Shown here: one piece after another, positions 13,301 through 24,151 of the stretch
Position numbering within the stretch: the first letter of the stretch is position 1
Layout of the letters: each line of letters opens with the position of its first letter
Assembly (NCBI GenBank): GCA_019918135.1
Contig: WBZZ01001303.1
Location: 23,501-87,500 of the forward strand
Origin: Paulinella micropora
Lineage: Eukaryota; Cercozoa; Imbricatea; Euglyphida; Paulinellidae
DNA: 64,000 nt
Direction of reading: 5' to 3'
Program-made: the position numbers and the translations under genes
The notes under the pieces: model-generated
Told to the model about the DNA's origin: nothing
Databases searched by the model: none
The model's input: the letters and a program-made list of their open reading frames with translations, nothing else

Positions 13301-14002
13301 CCGGGGCTGGCTTACGCGCTCGGCCGTCGGGGTGTGGGTGGCGGACAACACGACCGCAGGCAACGCGACGGCCCGCAACGCGACGGCCGGCCGCCGCGCC
13401 CTGGCCTCCTCGTCCGGGTCGGCGGACCCGTTCGCGCCGACATTTGCGAATGTCGGCGCGGAGATGCGGCCGCGGTACTGAATTCGCTGAGCGAATGGTC
13501 CGCCGGCCAGGGCCAGACGGTCGAAGAGCTGGCTCGGCAGCGTTTGCGGCTCGACGCCCGAGTGTCGGGTCTGCAAGCGAGATTCGCAGAGCTCAAGCGC
13601 AACTGGACGGCGTTTGAAACAGCCTTCCGCAACAGCAACGGGACCGACGACGAGGTGTGGAGCTTTCTGGGTTCGCTCGGCAACCGCGCGAATGACACCA
13701 AGTGCTTGCTGGACGCGATGGGCGTCGGGGCTCATGCCGTGAGCCCCGGCCAGCTAGCGAACCTGAGCAGCAACTTCGAGGTCTGGCACAGCAGGTACCT
13801 GAGCGGCGACAAGGGCGTCCTCAAGCACGCTCCGCCCCTGCGCCGGGGCCACAACCGCGCCTTGGCAGGTAGTTTTTTCGCCACCTTTCTGGTCTTGTTG
13901 TTGCTCGTGTGGGCGGCGGCGGGCTGGGCCGTGGCGGTAGGTTGGGCCGCGGCCAAAGGTAGGTGTGTGTGTTGCCCCGTTCGGGGGCGGTCGCGGGGCT
14001 AG
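7350..14002 (+). CDS. Very large type I membrane glycoprotein, multiple frameshifts
   Basis: ATG 7350 opens with a signal peptide (MSMAACGLVWLLAIAQSA). Continuous protein-like text then runs about 2,200 residues to a stop at 14002. Near the end is one strong transmembrane helix (about 13860-13960, FFATFLVLLLLVWAAA) followed by a short Cys-containing tail. The N-terminal third is Cys-rich. A long Ala/Leu/Glu coiled-coil-like section lies at about 10080-10640. Potential N-glycosylation sites are frequent throughout. The reading frame changes about eight times (near 7660, 8700, 9130, 9400, 9800, 10760-11390, 12530 and 13460). No homologous family is recognised. The architecture (signal, ectodomain, coiled coil, anchor) fits a virion spike or infected-cell surface protein, by inference. 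The breaks make it uncertain whether a full-length product is made. Confidence 0.6.
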
Positions 14003-14347
14003 CAGGCATTTTGGAGACAGGGGGGGGGGGCGGCGGGGAAACGACAGGTTTGGGGGAGGCGAGGATGGGCCGGGCTTTGTAGAAATCCCCCCCCCCCCCC
14101 CCACCCACCCACACACAAGAAGGAGATTTTGTGTGTGCCTTTCCCCCCGGGAAAAAGACTTTTTCTCCTGTGCGCTGTGGTGGTCCGGGGGAGGAGGGAG
14201 GGGGGGGGCGGAGCTTTTTTTTTTGCTGACACTTGGGCGTTTGCTCCAGAAGTTTGGTTAGTTTTTTTGTTGTTGCCAAGGTTTTAAAAAAGAAAGAGAA
14301 TTAAAAAAAGGGAGCGGGGGATACTGTACAGACTTTTTGTTTTGAAA
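14003..14347. other. Spacer with G and C runs
   Basis: No gene is seen. It holds a C run near 14088-14101, G runs near 14023 and 14202, and an A-rich end before the next start codon at 14348. Confidence 0.5.
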
Positions 14348-16016
14348 ATGAGGGTCGGCAGACTAGCTGCCAGCGCTCTGTTGGTGTGTGCTCTCCTCCT
14401 GTTGCCTCGACTTCGGCCTCCTTGTGCGGTCTGCGCGCGCGGCTCCGTAGCCAACGGCTGTGCACGCCTAGGCGTTTGATCTTGGCCCCGCCGGCCGCAC
14501 ACGGCGTCACGACACGGCGCCGGCCGTCACGACCCAGGCGCCGGCTGTCACGACCCAGGCTGCCGGCCGTCACGACCAGCGCCGGCCGTCACGACACCGG
14601 CGCCGGCCGTCACGACACCGGCGCCGGCCGTCACGACACCCGCCGGCCGTCACGACCCCGCCGGCCGCCACGACCCGCCGGCCGCCACGACCCCGCCGCC
14701 ACACACCGCCGGCCGTCACGACAACACGCCTGTGCCGGACCTAAACTTGCAATGGAACGTGTCTGACAACGCATCGCTCTCTCTGCCGCTAGAGCCCGTC
14801 GGACCGTTGCCGCGGAGGAGGTTACTCGGGAACTGCACGCCGCACAACGAAAGCGTGGTACGGGTCAGCTGGGGGGACGGCCAGACAAGTATATGCGAGC
14901 TGCACGCATCGATGTGCACGCACCTGTACGCACAGGGCGGCGTCTTTGACGTAGGGGTCACGTGGCAGGGTTCTTGCGGGTCGCCCCCGCCTTTACGTTG
15001 CGGAACTACCCCCCGGAAGCCGCGCGGGGGCTGCTGCGGGCCTGCTTTGGCCAGCACATCGCCCCCGAACCGCTGAACGGCCTGCAGTTTGCCAACGCAG
15101 AGAACCTGCTGCAGGTGTGCCCGCCCCGCACGGGGCAGCTCGTCAACGCCACCGGCATGTTCACCCGCGTGCGCCAGAGGGTGGCCGGGCTGGAGCTCTG
15201 GAACACGTCGTCGGTGCGGTGGGCGAACGACATGTTCGATGGCCTCGCGCCCTCCGAGGGCCCTGACATTAGCTCCTGGGACCTGGCGTGCGTGGCCGAG
15301 ATCAACGGCTGCCGCGGTCTGCAGGGTCGTGTGATGCCGCGGCTGTCCCCGGCCTGCGACATCACTCGGCCGCGCCCGGACCACGGGGAGCCCCTGCGCC
15401 TGCGAATCTTTCTCGCGGGCCCCGACGATTTCTACTTGCCAATGGCTAGAAGCGCCGACGCCTGCGGCAACGTGTCTGTGCTGCTGGTGGACTGGGGCGA
15501 CGACACCCGCGGCTCGCGCTGTTCCCCGCGCGGGCCCCCGTGCGTGCACACCTACCAGCGCGGCGGCGCTTACAACGTCAGCGTCTCTAAGCTCGGCCCT
15601 GTCTGCGTCCTGGCCGCAGTCTCGACCGCCGGCCTGCCACTCAAAGCGTCGGCGGCCCTGCAGTCAGTTTCTTTCGGCGGCGGCTTCGCCCTGGAACCGG
15701 GGCGCGGGGCACAGCTCAGAGGTACTCAAAACCTGAGGAACCTCTCGGTACCGGCGGGCGGGGGCCCCCGCTGCTGAACATTTCGTACCTGTTCGAGGGC
15801 AGCGGCTACAACGGCTCGCTGGCGGGCTGGAACACGTCCTCGGTTCTCTTGGCCTCCTACGCCTTCCTCGGCCTAAAACCGGGCGCGTCTATCGACATCA
15901 ACAAATGGGACTTAGCGGGGCTCAGGCCCGGCGACGGCTGTGTCGGCTTTGCGGGCAGCAACGTCAGGTTGCCGAACAATTGGAACCCGCTGATGGCCGG
16001 TTGCAGCTTTACGTAA
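14348..16016 (+). CDS. Mucin-like surface protein with PKD-like and BspA-type repeats, frameshifts
   Basis: ATG 14348 starts a signal peptide (MRVGRLAASALLVCALLLL). A Thr/Pro/Val-rich stalk encoded by a tandem DNA repeat follows (PAVTT units). The stalk joins two modules. The first combines a PKD-like segment with the WGDG turn (about 14860-14960) and a BspA/DUF285-like repeat (NTSSVRWANDMFDGL...SSWDL, about 15205-15290). The second repeats this order, with VDWGDD at about 15490 and NTSSVLLASYAFLG...INKWDL at about 15835-15915. Frames change in the stalk, near 14970 and near 15765. BspA-type repeats are known from bacterial and protist surface proteins and mediate adhesion there. Adhesion to the host is inferred for this protein. 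Confidence 0.65.
14500..14725 (+). repeat. Tandem minisatellite of about 19-21 bp units
   Basis: About a dozen imperfect units of GCCGGCCGTCACGACACC type lie head to tail. In the coding frame they give PAVTT-like mucin repeats. Unit lengths vary by one or two bases, so the coding frame drifts inside the array, which explains the frame breaks here. There are no spacers between units, so this is not a CRISPR array. Confidence 0.85.
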
Positions 16017-16244
16017 CACACAAAATTAAATTTCTATTTTTTTAAAAAGGGCAGCGAAAAAACACAACAAGGAGAAACGGTCTAGTGAACGGGGGGGGGA
16101 GAAGAGAAAGGGGGGGAAGAGAAAACTTCTTTCCTGGCACGTTTTCTTTCTTCAGTATATCAGGCGTCGTGACGCTTTGGTCGGTCTGGGGGGTCCACGC
16201 TGCGGCGCTGGGGGCGTGGCGGCGACTCGAAGTCATCGGTCGGG

Positions 16245-16312
16245 CGCTACCGCGGTGCGGGCGCTACCGCGGTGCGGGCGCTACCGCGGGCGCTACCGCG
16301 GCGGGCGCGCGA
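16245..16312. repeat. 18-bp tandem repeat at a gene 3' end
   Basis: About three and a half copies of GCGCTACCGCGGTGCGGG lie at the 3' end of the minus-strand gene and encode an Ala/Pro/Val stretch. It is probably a slippage product. Confidence 0.75.
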
Positions 16313-18806
16313 GCAGCCCGGCGCAGCTCTTCTCTTTGGCAAGCAGACAGGAACGGCACCACCGCGGCGCCGGGGCTGTCGCTGTCTATTTGCGGCCAGG
16401 CTACATTAGGTGGCTTGCAGCCGTTGAGCCAGACCGCCGCGGCCCTGGCGGCCTCTGTCTTCCGTACCTGAAACAGCACGTGCTGCAACAGGTAACGTAC
16501 CAGCTTCTCCTCGTTCAGCGGAGCGGCGGGGGAGTGTCCGGCGCGTCATCGCAAAACCCGCGCAGCCCGGAAGGAACCGGAAAGTCCAGGCTAAACAAAT
16601 GTTCTAAGAGAGCTCTCCCGTCGCGCAAGAGCTTCTGCACCGTGTGGGGTTTGTCACAAAAGCGGTTGATCTCCGTCTGCAGGAGGCGCACGACCTGCTC
16701 GCGTGGTCGCTTGGGGGTGCAAAGGCGGCCAGGCACAGCTCGTCGACCGCGGCAGAAATCGTGCCCGGCAGGCCGCCAGGCTTGTCTTGCTGCCCAAGTA
16801 CTCGCCAAGGCCCTGCTTAGCCGGGCGTACGGACTGTCGTCCGACCGCAGACATTGCACGACACGAGCAAAACTCACGCCGTCGTCCCGGGCTTCTTTCT
16901 TGTCTTCTGAGGCAGGAACCCGCGGTCCAGCACGCTGACTGCGTAGGCGGCCACCTGCCCCGGCATTCCGCGCAGCTCTTGCAGCGTTTGCCAAAGCCTC
17001 TGCGCGTAGGCTTCCACCAGTCCTGTGTTAGGTGACACGTCGGCTTGGCTCGGCTGGCAGCCGACAGCCGCGCGCGGAGGTACTCGGCAACGCTGGCTTC
17101 GGATGACGGTAGATTGTCTACCAAGCGTTCCAGACAAAACGCCGCAACCTCGAATTTCTTTAAGACATGTTTGTCGTCGTTTAGCCGCGCACTATTAGAC
17201 CACCACTCTTCTAGGGCGTGGCGGCCCGCGATCGGCCACTCTTGCCTGGAATCCCCGCTGACACTCGTGCACGACGTCAGGCAACGCCAGGGTCGGGCGT
17301 TGCGCGTCGTTGTTGAGCGCGTACGTCTCCAGCCGGAGCGGTTGCGGTTGCCACCGAATGATTCTTGACGTGTAGGGGCCAATCGACACCCACAGAAAGC
17401 CGCTTATATCCAGGACGCAGCGTTGGAGCGGAATTTCGATGTCGCGGTCCGCGCCGATCTCTAGCAACACGGGCGAGTGCCCCCCGCGGTAAGGCCCGTC
17501 TATCGTATCCAAACTACCCGCCGAGTCGGTCACGTGCCACACCGTCGTCGGCCGCCTGTCGAGGTCGGCGTCGTCACCCGCTAAACCCCGGCGCGCCGGC
17601 GTGATTCGCGGCCCGTCCTGAGGGCCCGCAGACCCTCACAGCCCTTGACGTACAGATGTCCGCGGAATTCCGGCACCCACAGGCTGCGCAGCGCTGTGCA
17701 GCGCACAATGGACAGCTCGACCCTCTGTGCCAGCAGATAGTTCCTCCTCGCTGGCTCCAAATGGAGCGCAGTCAACCCTGGGCAGTCGCTGATGTAGGTC
17801 CTGCCGAGAACTGTGGCGAGCGTGATTGTTGGGATTCGGCCACCTTTGATATCTATCGTGCCCGTCCTGTCCAGAGCGTCCAGGCGACATTCGGTAATCC
17901 GGCAGTTGTTGATAGACACCCTCTTCTGGCTGTATTCTCTAGTGTGCCGGAGTACCAGGCTGACATCGTGGAAGTCACTGTCCTTGGCTACCAGTACATG
18001 GAGTTGAACAGCGTCAAGGCCGGCTGCTTGTACGCGAGTGAAGACAGCCTTGGTCTCAGCGGCGTCGTGGCCGAGGTAAATGTTGTTAACTCGCACATCT
18101 TCAAGCTCGACAGAGTGCCGGAGCCGGCTGTCGGGTGCGCCGAGGTTCAGGATCGCGTTATCGCCGTCATTTCTCAAACCGCACGTTCTGCCAGCAGATC
18201 TGTAAGCAGTAGGGCGCGTACAACGACACCGCTCCGGCGCAGTCGCGCACGAGCCGCACATTCTGCAGGACGAGGCTCCAGGCGCTGTGCTGGTGCTTAA
18301 GGAAGCTGACGGGCAGCTCGACTAGCTGCTCTTTCAGCTCGACGGGCCCCTCGCCGTCTGCCTCCTCCTCGTTGCGTGCTAGCCCGGCCACCGTGATTTG
18401 TTCGAAGTGCCTCAGCAACCGCGTCCTGGCCGTTTGGTGTCTGGCCTCGCCGGCGCCTTTTGCCAAAGCCCAGCCAGTTGTTAATCCTGGCCCAATTGTC
18501 GGCGCCGACCCTGAGGTCAAGCTTAGTAGGCAGTGCCTGGTCCTGTGTTTTGGCGACAATGTCCAGAAAGTCGATCAGGCGGCTAGTTTCCAGGCTTTGG
18601 ACACAGTTCTGCCAAGCCACTTCCAACTGGTTAGCCCGGCGCTCTTGGGTTTGTATGCGCTGGGTTTCTGTAGCGCGCAGCTGGAACGCTGCCCTAATTA
18701 CGCCCAGGTCCGAGGGCTGTTCGTCGAAGAGTTCTTGCTCGTGCAGGTAATCATACACGATGCTGGCCACTGCCGCCACTGCATCAGTGTTGGGTGTTTC
18801 GTCCAT
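16264..18806 (-). CDS. Unknown large protein, paralogue of the 47.5-kb gene, multiple frameshifts
   Basis: ATG 18806 (MDETPNTDAVAA) opens a gene that can be followed through about seven frame changes (near 18420, 18190, 17570, 17230, 17030, 16900 and 16500) to about 16264, roughly 850 residues. The N-terminal region has an amphipathic helical segment containing VAWQNCVQSLE and a later YAPYC motif. Both have counterparts in the same order in the minus-strand gene at 47.5-48.2 kb (TAWENCLQGE and HAPYC). The middle (about 17600-18200) contains leucine-rich stretches reminiscent of LRR blades seen in the F-box genes here. I see no F-box. The 3' end includes an 18-bp tandem repeat. Function unknown. 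It may be an LRR-like adaptor, by inference. Confidence 0.5.
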
Positions 18807-19317
18807 CTCTGCGCTCGCTCTCTTTTTGTTTTTAAATATCAAACGGGGGAATCTTTGTTTCGGCTGGGAGGAGAGAGAAAGAAAAAAGAGATGGGAGGGG
18901 AAGGTGTGGCAGTCCACACACGACTAGAACCCAGAGATTGGGGCCGGGGGGGGCCGGGGGGGAGTACCTTTCCCCGGCACCACCCGCCTCATTTTCTTCA
19001 CGCGCATCCCTGAAGGACAGGGAGGGTCAGGGAAATGTCGCACTTGGCCGCGCCGGCCTGACCTACGGGCCACCGCCGACCACACAAAAAAGACTGCTTT
19101 CAGCCACCGCGACAACAGCCAGCACTCCACCACCAAAAAATCCGGTCTACCAGGTCTAATTTATGTACGAGCCAAGTTCTCGCATAACTACAAGTGTTTT
19201 AATAGTGAACAAGTTGTAGAAAGAAGGATGGGAATAGCGAAGGCGGGTGAGGAAACCACACACCCCCACCCCCCCACTTCGCCATTCACGCACCCGCGTT
19301 TTTCTGCCGATGTTTTT
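18807..19317. other. Spacer between two minus-strand genes
   Basis: No supported gene is seen. The stretch contains G-rich runs near 18950 and C-rich tracts near 19265. Short open frames here overlap one another and have low-complexity translations. Confidence 0.45.
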
Positions 19318-21308
19318 TTAGCCCCCGACGGCGATGGTCGCCAGCAGGTTGTCCAGGCGCAGGGTCACTAGCCGCCACCAGCGGTGTTCGTCAAAGACGG
19401 TTAGCACGGCCGTCGACACGCCGTTCAGGAGCCGCGACGCCAACAGGTTCAGCAGCCTTCTGGGCATCGGGTCCTCGAGCACGAAGCAGTCCGCGGCGGG
19501 GGCGTGCCGACAAAGCTGTTCCACCGTACGCGCGACGTTCTGGACGCAGATAGCACAGTCCTGCCCCTGCTGGTACAAACGAGACAACCGTGCAATCTGG
19601 CCTTTTAGGTAGTCCGCCAGCAGCAGGCGCAGGGCCCCGCCCTCCTGCCACGGCCGCTGCCACGGAATGCGGCCGGCCACCGCTGGGCCCCCCAACCCCG
19701 CGCACGCCAAGAACGTGGGCGAATCCTCGCAGAACTGGCCCCGCACGCAGCTGTACACCGTCCCCCGCCGCCGGCCGCATTCCGTGGCCACGCACGCAGG
19801 AGCGTGTAGCTGCCCCTGACGCGGGCCGTGGTGGACCGCCAGGGCCGGCCCCGGGGGGGGTTCCGGCCGCACAGAAACGACACGTAAGCGTTCACGGCTA
19901 CTGGCAGGCGGCACAGCGCGCGCAGCAGCCTGTTCTGCACTTCTAGCAACGGCCCGGGGTCGCGCTGGCCCCGCCTGATAAAGTGGTAGATGTAGCTGCA
20001 CAAGTTGAAAGACACGAAACGAAAAAGGGGCGGCGGCCCGGGTGGATCGGCCAACACCTTTTCCCAGCGCCTAGCCCAGCGTTGCAGGCGCGAACTGTCG
20101 TCCAGCACCGGACAGTCCGCCAGCAGCACATTTCTGGTGGGCATGGCTAGCGCAATTGCCAGTTCGCGCTTGTGGTGCCCGGGCTGGGCCAAGAACGCGC
20201 GGGCCAGCGCGGGCGCGGCGCCGGACCCGCGGTCCACCACGGCCAGCACGGAGGGCCGCAACATTTGTAGCGCCGACAGGTCGGCGGGTAGCGTTGCGTG
20301 CCGCGAGCCCAGGTTCAGCAGTTCCAGGTCCAGCCAGGCCGGGCGGAGACTGCGCGGCAGCAGCCGCGCGGCCAGTTGTTGCAGCGAGCCGCGCGCCAGC
20401 CCCGGGAAGTGCTCGGCGCCGGGCTCGGCCGTCAGCATCGACTGGCACGCCGACACCCGGAGTTTGTACGCGGTGAGCTGGGGGGTCAGGTCCGGGTCCC
20501 AATTCAAACCGCAACTGCCTGTTGAAGCCCCGTGCAGCAGCGGCAGCAGGCCTACCGTGCAGTCCAGGTTGACTGTCTTCAAACGGGGCCACCGCGCCGG
20601 GCCCGGCCAGAACATCACGTCGGCTGGTTCCTGCAGTTGTGGGCCCGCATGTGTCACGCTGATGCGCCGCAGGTGCGGGGCCAGCCGCTGGAAGTCGGGG
20701 CCGAACAGGCGTGCCCTAGCGCACGCGTGCAGCTCCAACTTCTGCAGCGCGTGGCAGCCCAGGCCGCCCACGCCGGCCATGCCCAGGTCCACGTTGGTCA
20801 AGCTAAGCTGCCGGAGCCCGGGCGCCAGCGCCAGCAGCCCCGGCAGAACAGGCGCGCTCCAGGAGCCCGACGGCGACCCCGCGGGGGGCCGCGAAATTGT
20901 CAGATCCGGGCGGTGCAGACAGATATTTGCGCTGGTGTGCGCCGAGCTCCAGGCCGCCAGCAGCTTGGCCACGGCGCGCGGGTGGCCGCTCACAGAGAGC
21001 CGTTGCACTCTAGCAAAGCACGATAGGACGCTCTGTAGCAGGCGCACGCGGGCGTCCGGCAGAGTGCAGCTGATGTAGTGCAAGGACAGACTAACGTCGG
21101 GCTGCGCCTGCGAGACGGCTTTTGCGGGGAACGATTTGTGCGCGCTCTCGGGGTCCAAAATCAGTTGTAGGCACAGCAGCAGCGACGCGCGACCCCCGGC
21201 CCTGCGATGCCAAGCGCGGCAGGTCTGGCACAGCGCCAGCAGGTCCCGGCAGCCGAGGCTCAGCGCCAGGTGCTGGTAGATGATACCGTCTCGGTCGAAG
21301 GCCGCCAT
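19318..21308 (-). CDS. F-box/leucine-rich-repeat protein, one frameshift at a G run
   Basis: ATG 21308 gives MAAFDRDGIIYQHLALSLGC, then RDLLALCQTCRAWHR. This is the helix-loop pattern of a divergent N-terminal F-box. It is followed by about 450 residues with leucine-rich-repeat character (for example LRQLSLTNVDLG, LQKLELHAC). The frame breaks near 19850, at a G-rich run (CCCCGGGGGGGG), and the protein-like sequence resumes in another frame to a stop at 19318. Giant viruses carry many F-box proteins, which can recruit targets to host SCF ubiquitin ligases; that role is inferred here. Full length would be about 660 residues. Confidence 0.65.
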
Positions 21309-21681
21309 TTTTTTAGTCGCTTTCCGAACAAACCGAACCAAGGCCGGGGGGTTTTCTTTTCGTTCTTGCAGATTCAGCGGGGGCGCGCGAAAGAGGGGGG
21401 GGGCCACCCGTGCACACACGACATTAGCCAGACGAGAGAGCAAACACGCGCGAAAGAGGGGGGGGGGGGGGCCGGAAGCAAAAGGTGACAGTGGGTTGGC
21501 TTCTGGCCCTTGCCACTTTTTCCGCCCGCCGCCGTGCCCTCCCCTCCGTTTCTGCCCTTTCGCCCGAGAAAGAAACACGGAGGGGAAAAAAAGACAGACG
21601 ACAACGGGGGGCGCGGCGTGAAAAGACACAGCACGAGAAAATAACAAAAAAAAAAGGCAGGAGAGGGGAGAACACTAAGAA

Positions 21682-22475
21682 ATGCAATCCTTTCTAACAG
21701 AAATCCCCGCCCTAGAATCTGCGGACAAGCCGGGCCTGCACAAACCTAAAAACCAATGGTTTCTCGACGACCTGTTGTTCGCGGCGCGACCCGGCTGTGT
21801 GCTGGCCATGCCATATCAAGAATTTGTCGACTCCTTGCGATTCACCATGCCAGACTACAGCCACCGGCGGCCCAACCACGCCACCAAGGACAGCTCTTGG
21901 TGGAATTCCGTCACCAAAAAAGAAGCGCTGGGCAGCGAAGATGAAGGTAAGCTTGACTGGGAAAAATTCTTCCGGCCACGCGACGGCGCCGTGAACGGGT
22001 TTGATTGTCTCCGCGCGCTGTCGCCAATATTGCGGGGCGCCATTATGACCACCGAAAACGAAATCGACTATTATCGTGCCTCATCCTCGGGACTAGACCC
22101 ACTGCTGCGCTTCCCGTACATTCTGCTGCTGCCCAAGGCGGCCCACCATTTTAAGAGTATGGTGCTGTACAACCTCATGTGCTGTTCCCCTGCCGTGCAG
22201 CTCTGCTCCACCAACTACGCGCCAATATCCCGGCAGCTCTATCCGTCGTACGAAACGGGCCGCAGGTGGTTTGTGGGGTGCGGCGTCTCGGGGCCGCCCC
22301 AGGGCTGTGTGCCCGCCATGATAGCACGGAGGGTGACGATTTCGACGTGATTTTGTACGGGCCCTTTGGTAGTCTGGAGGTTTACAGGCTAAGCCTGCAG
22401 GAAAAGCCCAAAAACGTGAAAGCGAAGGAGCAGGCCAAAAAAAAAGAGGAAGAGTCCAAACCAGACCCGTATTAA
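21682..22475 (+). CDS. Unknown protein with a transplanted 3' end, one frameshift
   Basis: ATG 21682 (MQSFLTEIPALES) opens about 215 residues of well-formed globular sequence, including WWNSVTKKEAL and LRFPYILLLPKAAHH. Near 22325-22340 the frame changes and the protein continues to a Lys/Glu-rich tail ending ESKPDPY. No domain is recognised. The last codons and the following 115 bases are nearly identical to the end of an unrelated gene at 24.6 kb. AATAAA lies 74 bases after the stop. Confidence 0.5.
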
Positions 22476-22593
22476 AAAAAGGTTCAAAAGAAATCTGGGG
22501 TGCCGGCTGAATGGGAAGCCTGTGCTTTTGAGGTGACCACAGCATTTTAATAAACTACCACACAGAAAAAAACATTTGAAACTGGAGGCTTAA
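22456..22593 (+). repeat. Direct repeat copy 1: shared gene 3' end and 3' UTR
   Basis: About 135 bases match 24561-24700 with few differences, covering the ESKPDPY codons, the stop, an A-rich stretch and AATAAA. It looks like a 3'-end cassette copied between two genes. Confidence 0.85.
22549..22554 (+). promoter_or_regulatory. AATAAA polyadenylation-like signal
   Basis: AATAAA lies 74 bases after the stop of the upstream gene, inside the duplicated 3' cassette. The equivalent site recurs at 24652. Confidence 0.5.
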
Positions 22594-22744
22594 ACAAACG
22601 CGCAAAACCCTTCCCGCCCCTCCCACCTCCACATAGAGCGGGCCGACCGGTTCACTTCGCGACATGTGTGCTCGCGCTCAAGGCACTGGTCTCTTCTTCT
22701 CTTCTTTCTAAACGGAGCGTTAAAGAAAGGGGGGGGGGCGGCCA

Positions 22745-23207
22745 ATGGAGAAAACGGGCCAAAGGGTTGTGATCGCCACCAAGGGCTACCCTGACATGGT
22801 GGTCGCGCTGTGCCTGGCTTTCAAAAGCGAGACGCACGGCGAGCCCCCTATAGTCTTGGTCATGTCCCCGGCGCGGGAGCTCGTGCTGGAGTCGGTACTT
22901 TGTGGGACGGGATTCCGCCGCCGCCCAACAAGCCAGGCCTTTGCCGTGCACTACTTAAACTTTATGACCGAGGACGTGGGGGGGGGGGGGGGGCTGCTAC
23001 AAGGTCAGGCCGCACAATCACACAGAGCTGGCCCTGTTGGTTAGAGACATGCTCCCTCTTGAGACCAAAGCCAGCGAGGCGCTGCGCGACCCAGCCTTCC
23101 TCGCGGGCACGCTGCTGCAAGAGTCCCTAGCGCTCTCGACTGCCACCGAGTCCATGGGCCGTCTAGCGCCCCGGGTGCTCTTTGTGCCCCTGGCCGTCGA
23201 ACTTTAA
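22745..23207 (+). CDS. Unknown small protein, frameshift at a long G run
   Basis: ATG 22745 begins MEKTGQRVVIATKGYPDMVV. The start resembles an alternating beta/alpha fold (VVIATKG, IVLVMSPAREL). The frame breaks exactly at the G run near 22978-22991. After it another frame gives a convincing C-terminal half (LALLVRDMLPLETK...) ending in VPLAVEL at 23207. The length is about 150 residues. The break on a homopolymer suggests run-length variation or sequencing error. No family is recognised. Confidence 0.5.
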
Positions 23208-23423
23208 TTTAAAAAAATCTTTCTTGGCGCCCCCTGCCGGGTGCTGACTTTTTAAATAAAAACTCAATTTTCAGACAGGCCGTTTACTCCCGCTAGAATT
23301 AGTGAGTCGGGGCAGGGGCGCGCATTGAGGTGTGTTTGCAAGGAGAGAGCCCGGCCTGGCGGGCGTGCTTAATCTCCTGGAATCTCAGAAAAGATACAAG
23401 AAAAATTTTTATTGAAAGCTCTC

Positions 23424-23443
23424 AGCCCGCTGGCGCGGGCTGA
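23424..23443 (-). terminator. Perfect 8-bp hairpin after the B-box-like gene
   Basis: CAGCCCGC and GCGGGCTG are complementary around a 4-base loop, at the 3' end of the minus-strand gene. An AATAAA on the minus strand lies about 15 bases further downstream, near 23410. A similar TTTTTATT-AAAGCTC context follows the minus-strand gene at 28.1 kb. Confidence 0.55.
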
Positions 23444-23849
23444 ACGGGGGACTCGGGGGGCTTTGCCCCCCGCATCCTGTATGTGCATGGCCGCACATTG
23501 CAGCTTCAGCCAGGCGGCCCGCGAATGTTCTGTGAGTGCCACTACAGTTGTTCTCGCACCTGCGCTACTAGCCCAGCGGGACGGTGACAAACACGGCAGT
23601 GCGGCTGGCCGGCCGGGACGTTCTCCAGGAACTCTGCGACGGATGGATCCCAGTTCGCCTTGCATACCGTGCAGAACAAATCTAGCTTTTCATGGCAGTT
23701 CTGCAGAGCGGCGGGGGGCTTGTCGCTAAGCACGAGCGGGTCGCAATGTACGGCGTATTCGTTAGCAGCTAGCTCGCGCGCGGCAGGTAGTCTGCTCGTT
23801 TCGCACTTGGTCCGTCACAGCTACGATAGGTACAACTGCTCACGTCCAT
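23425..23849 (-). CDS. Small Cys/His-rich protein, possibly B-box-like zinc finger, frameshifts
   Basis: ATG 23849 (MDVSSCTYRSCDG) starts a short Cys-rich segment, and the frame shifts near 23770. The next part has the pattern C-x2-H-x7-C-x2-C (NCHEKLDLFCTVC), then CRVCH. This spacing resembles a B-box zinc finger as in TRIM-type proteins. A second shift near 23545 leads into a C-terminal tail. The likely stop is near 23426. A perfect hairpin and a reverse-strand AATAAA follow. A B-box could point to ubiquitin-related or scaffold work, but the match rests on Cys/His spacing only. Confidence 0.4.
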
Positions 23850-24151
23850 GAAGGAAGGTCGGCGCATCTTTTTTTTATATTGTGCGCACGTTCCTGTCCA
23901 GCAAATGGGGGGCAAAGTGAACATGAAAAAAAGGGGGGGGGAGGACAGGGGGGGGCATCCGTTTCCCTTTCTCTCCCCCCCCCCCAAGAAAGGTTATTGG
24001 TGCGCTTTTGTCCTCTCCGCCGAAAAAACGTGCTGATTCTGGCTTGAAGACGGGGGCTTGTCCATGCGTCGTCTCCCTCCCTTCTCTCTTCTCTCTCCAC
24101 ACACGTCCCCTTTTCTTTGGGAGACAGAGAGAGGAGACACAAATTAAAAAA

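Noticed and set aside
14500..14725. Possible CRISPR array
   Set aside because: The repeats are head to tail with no unique spacers and encode a mucin-like protein stretch; it is a minisatellite.
20005..21078. Long plus-strand frame opposite the 19.3-21.3 kb gene
   Set aside because: It is the Ser/Arg/Ala-rich antisense shadow of an LRR coding region.
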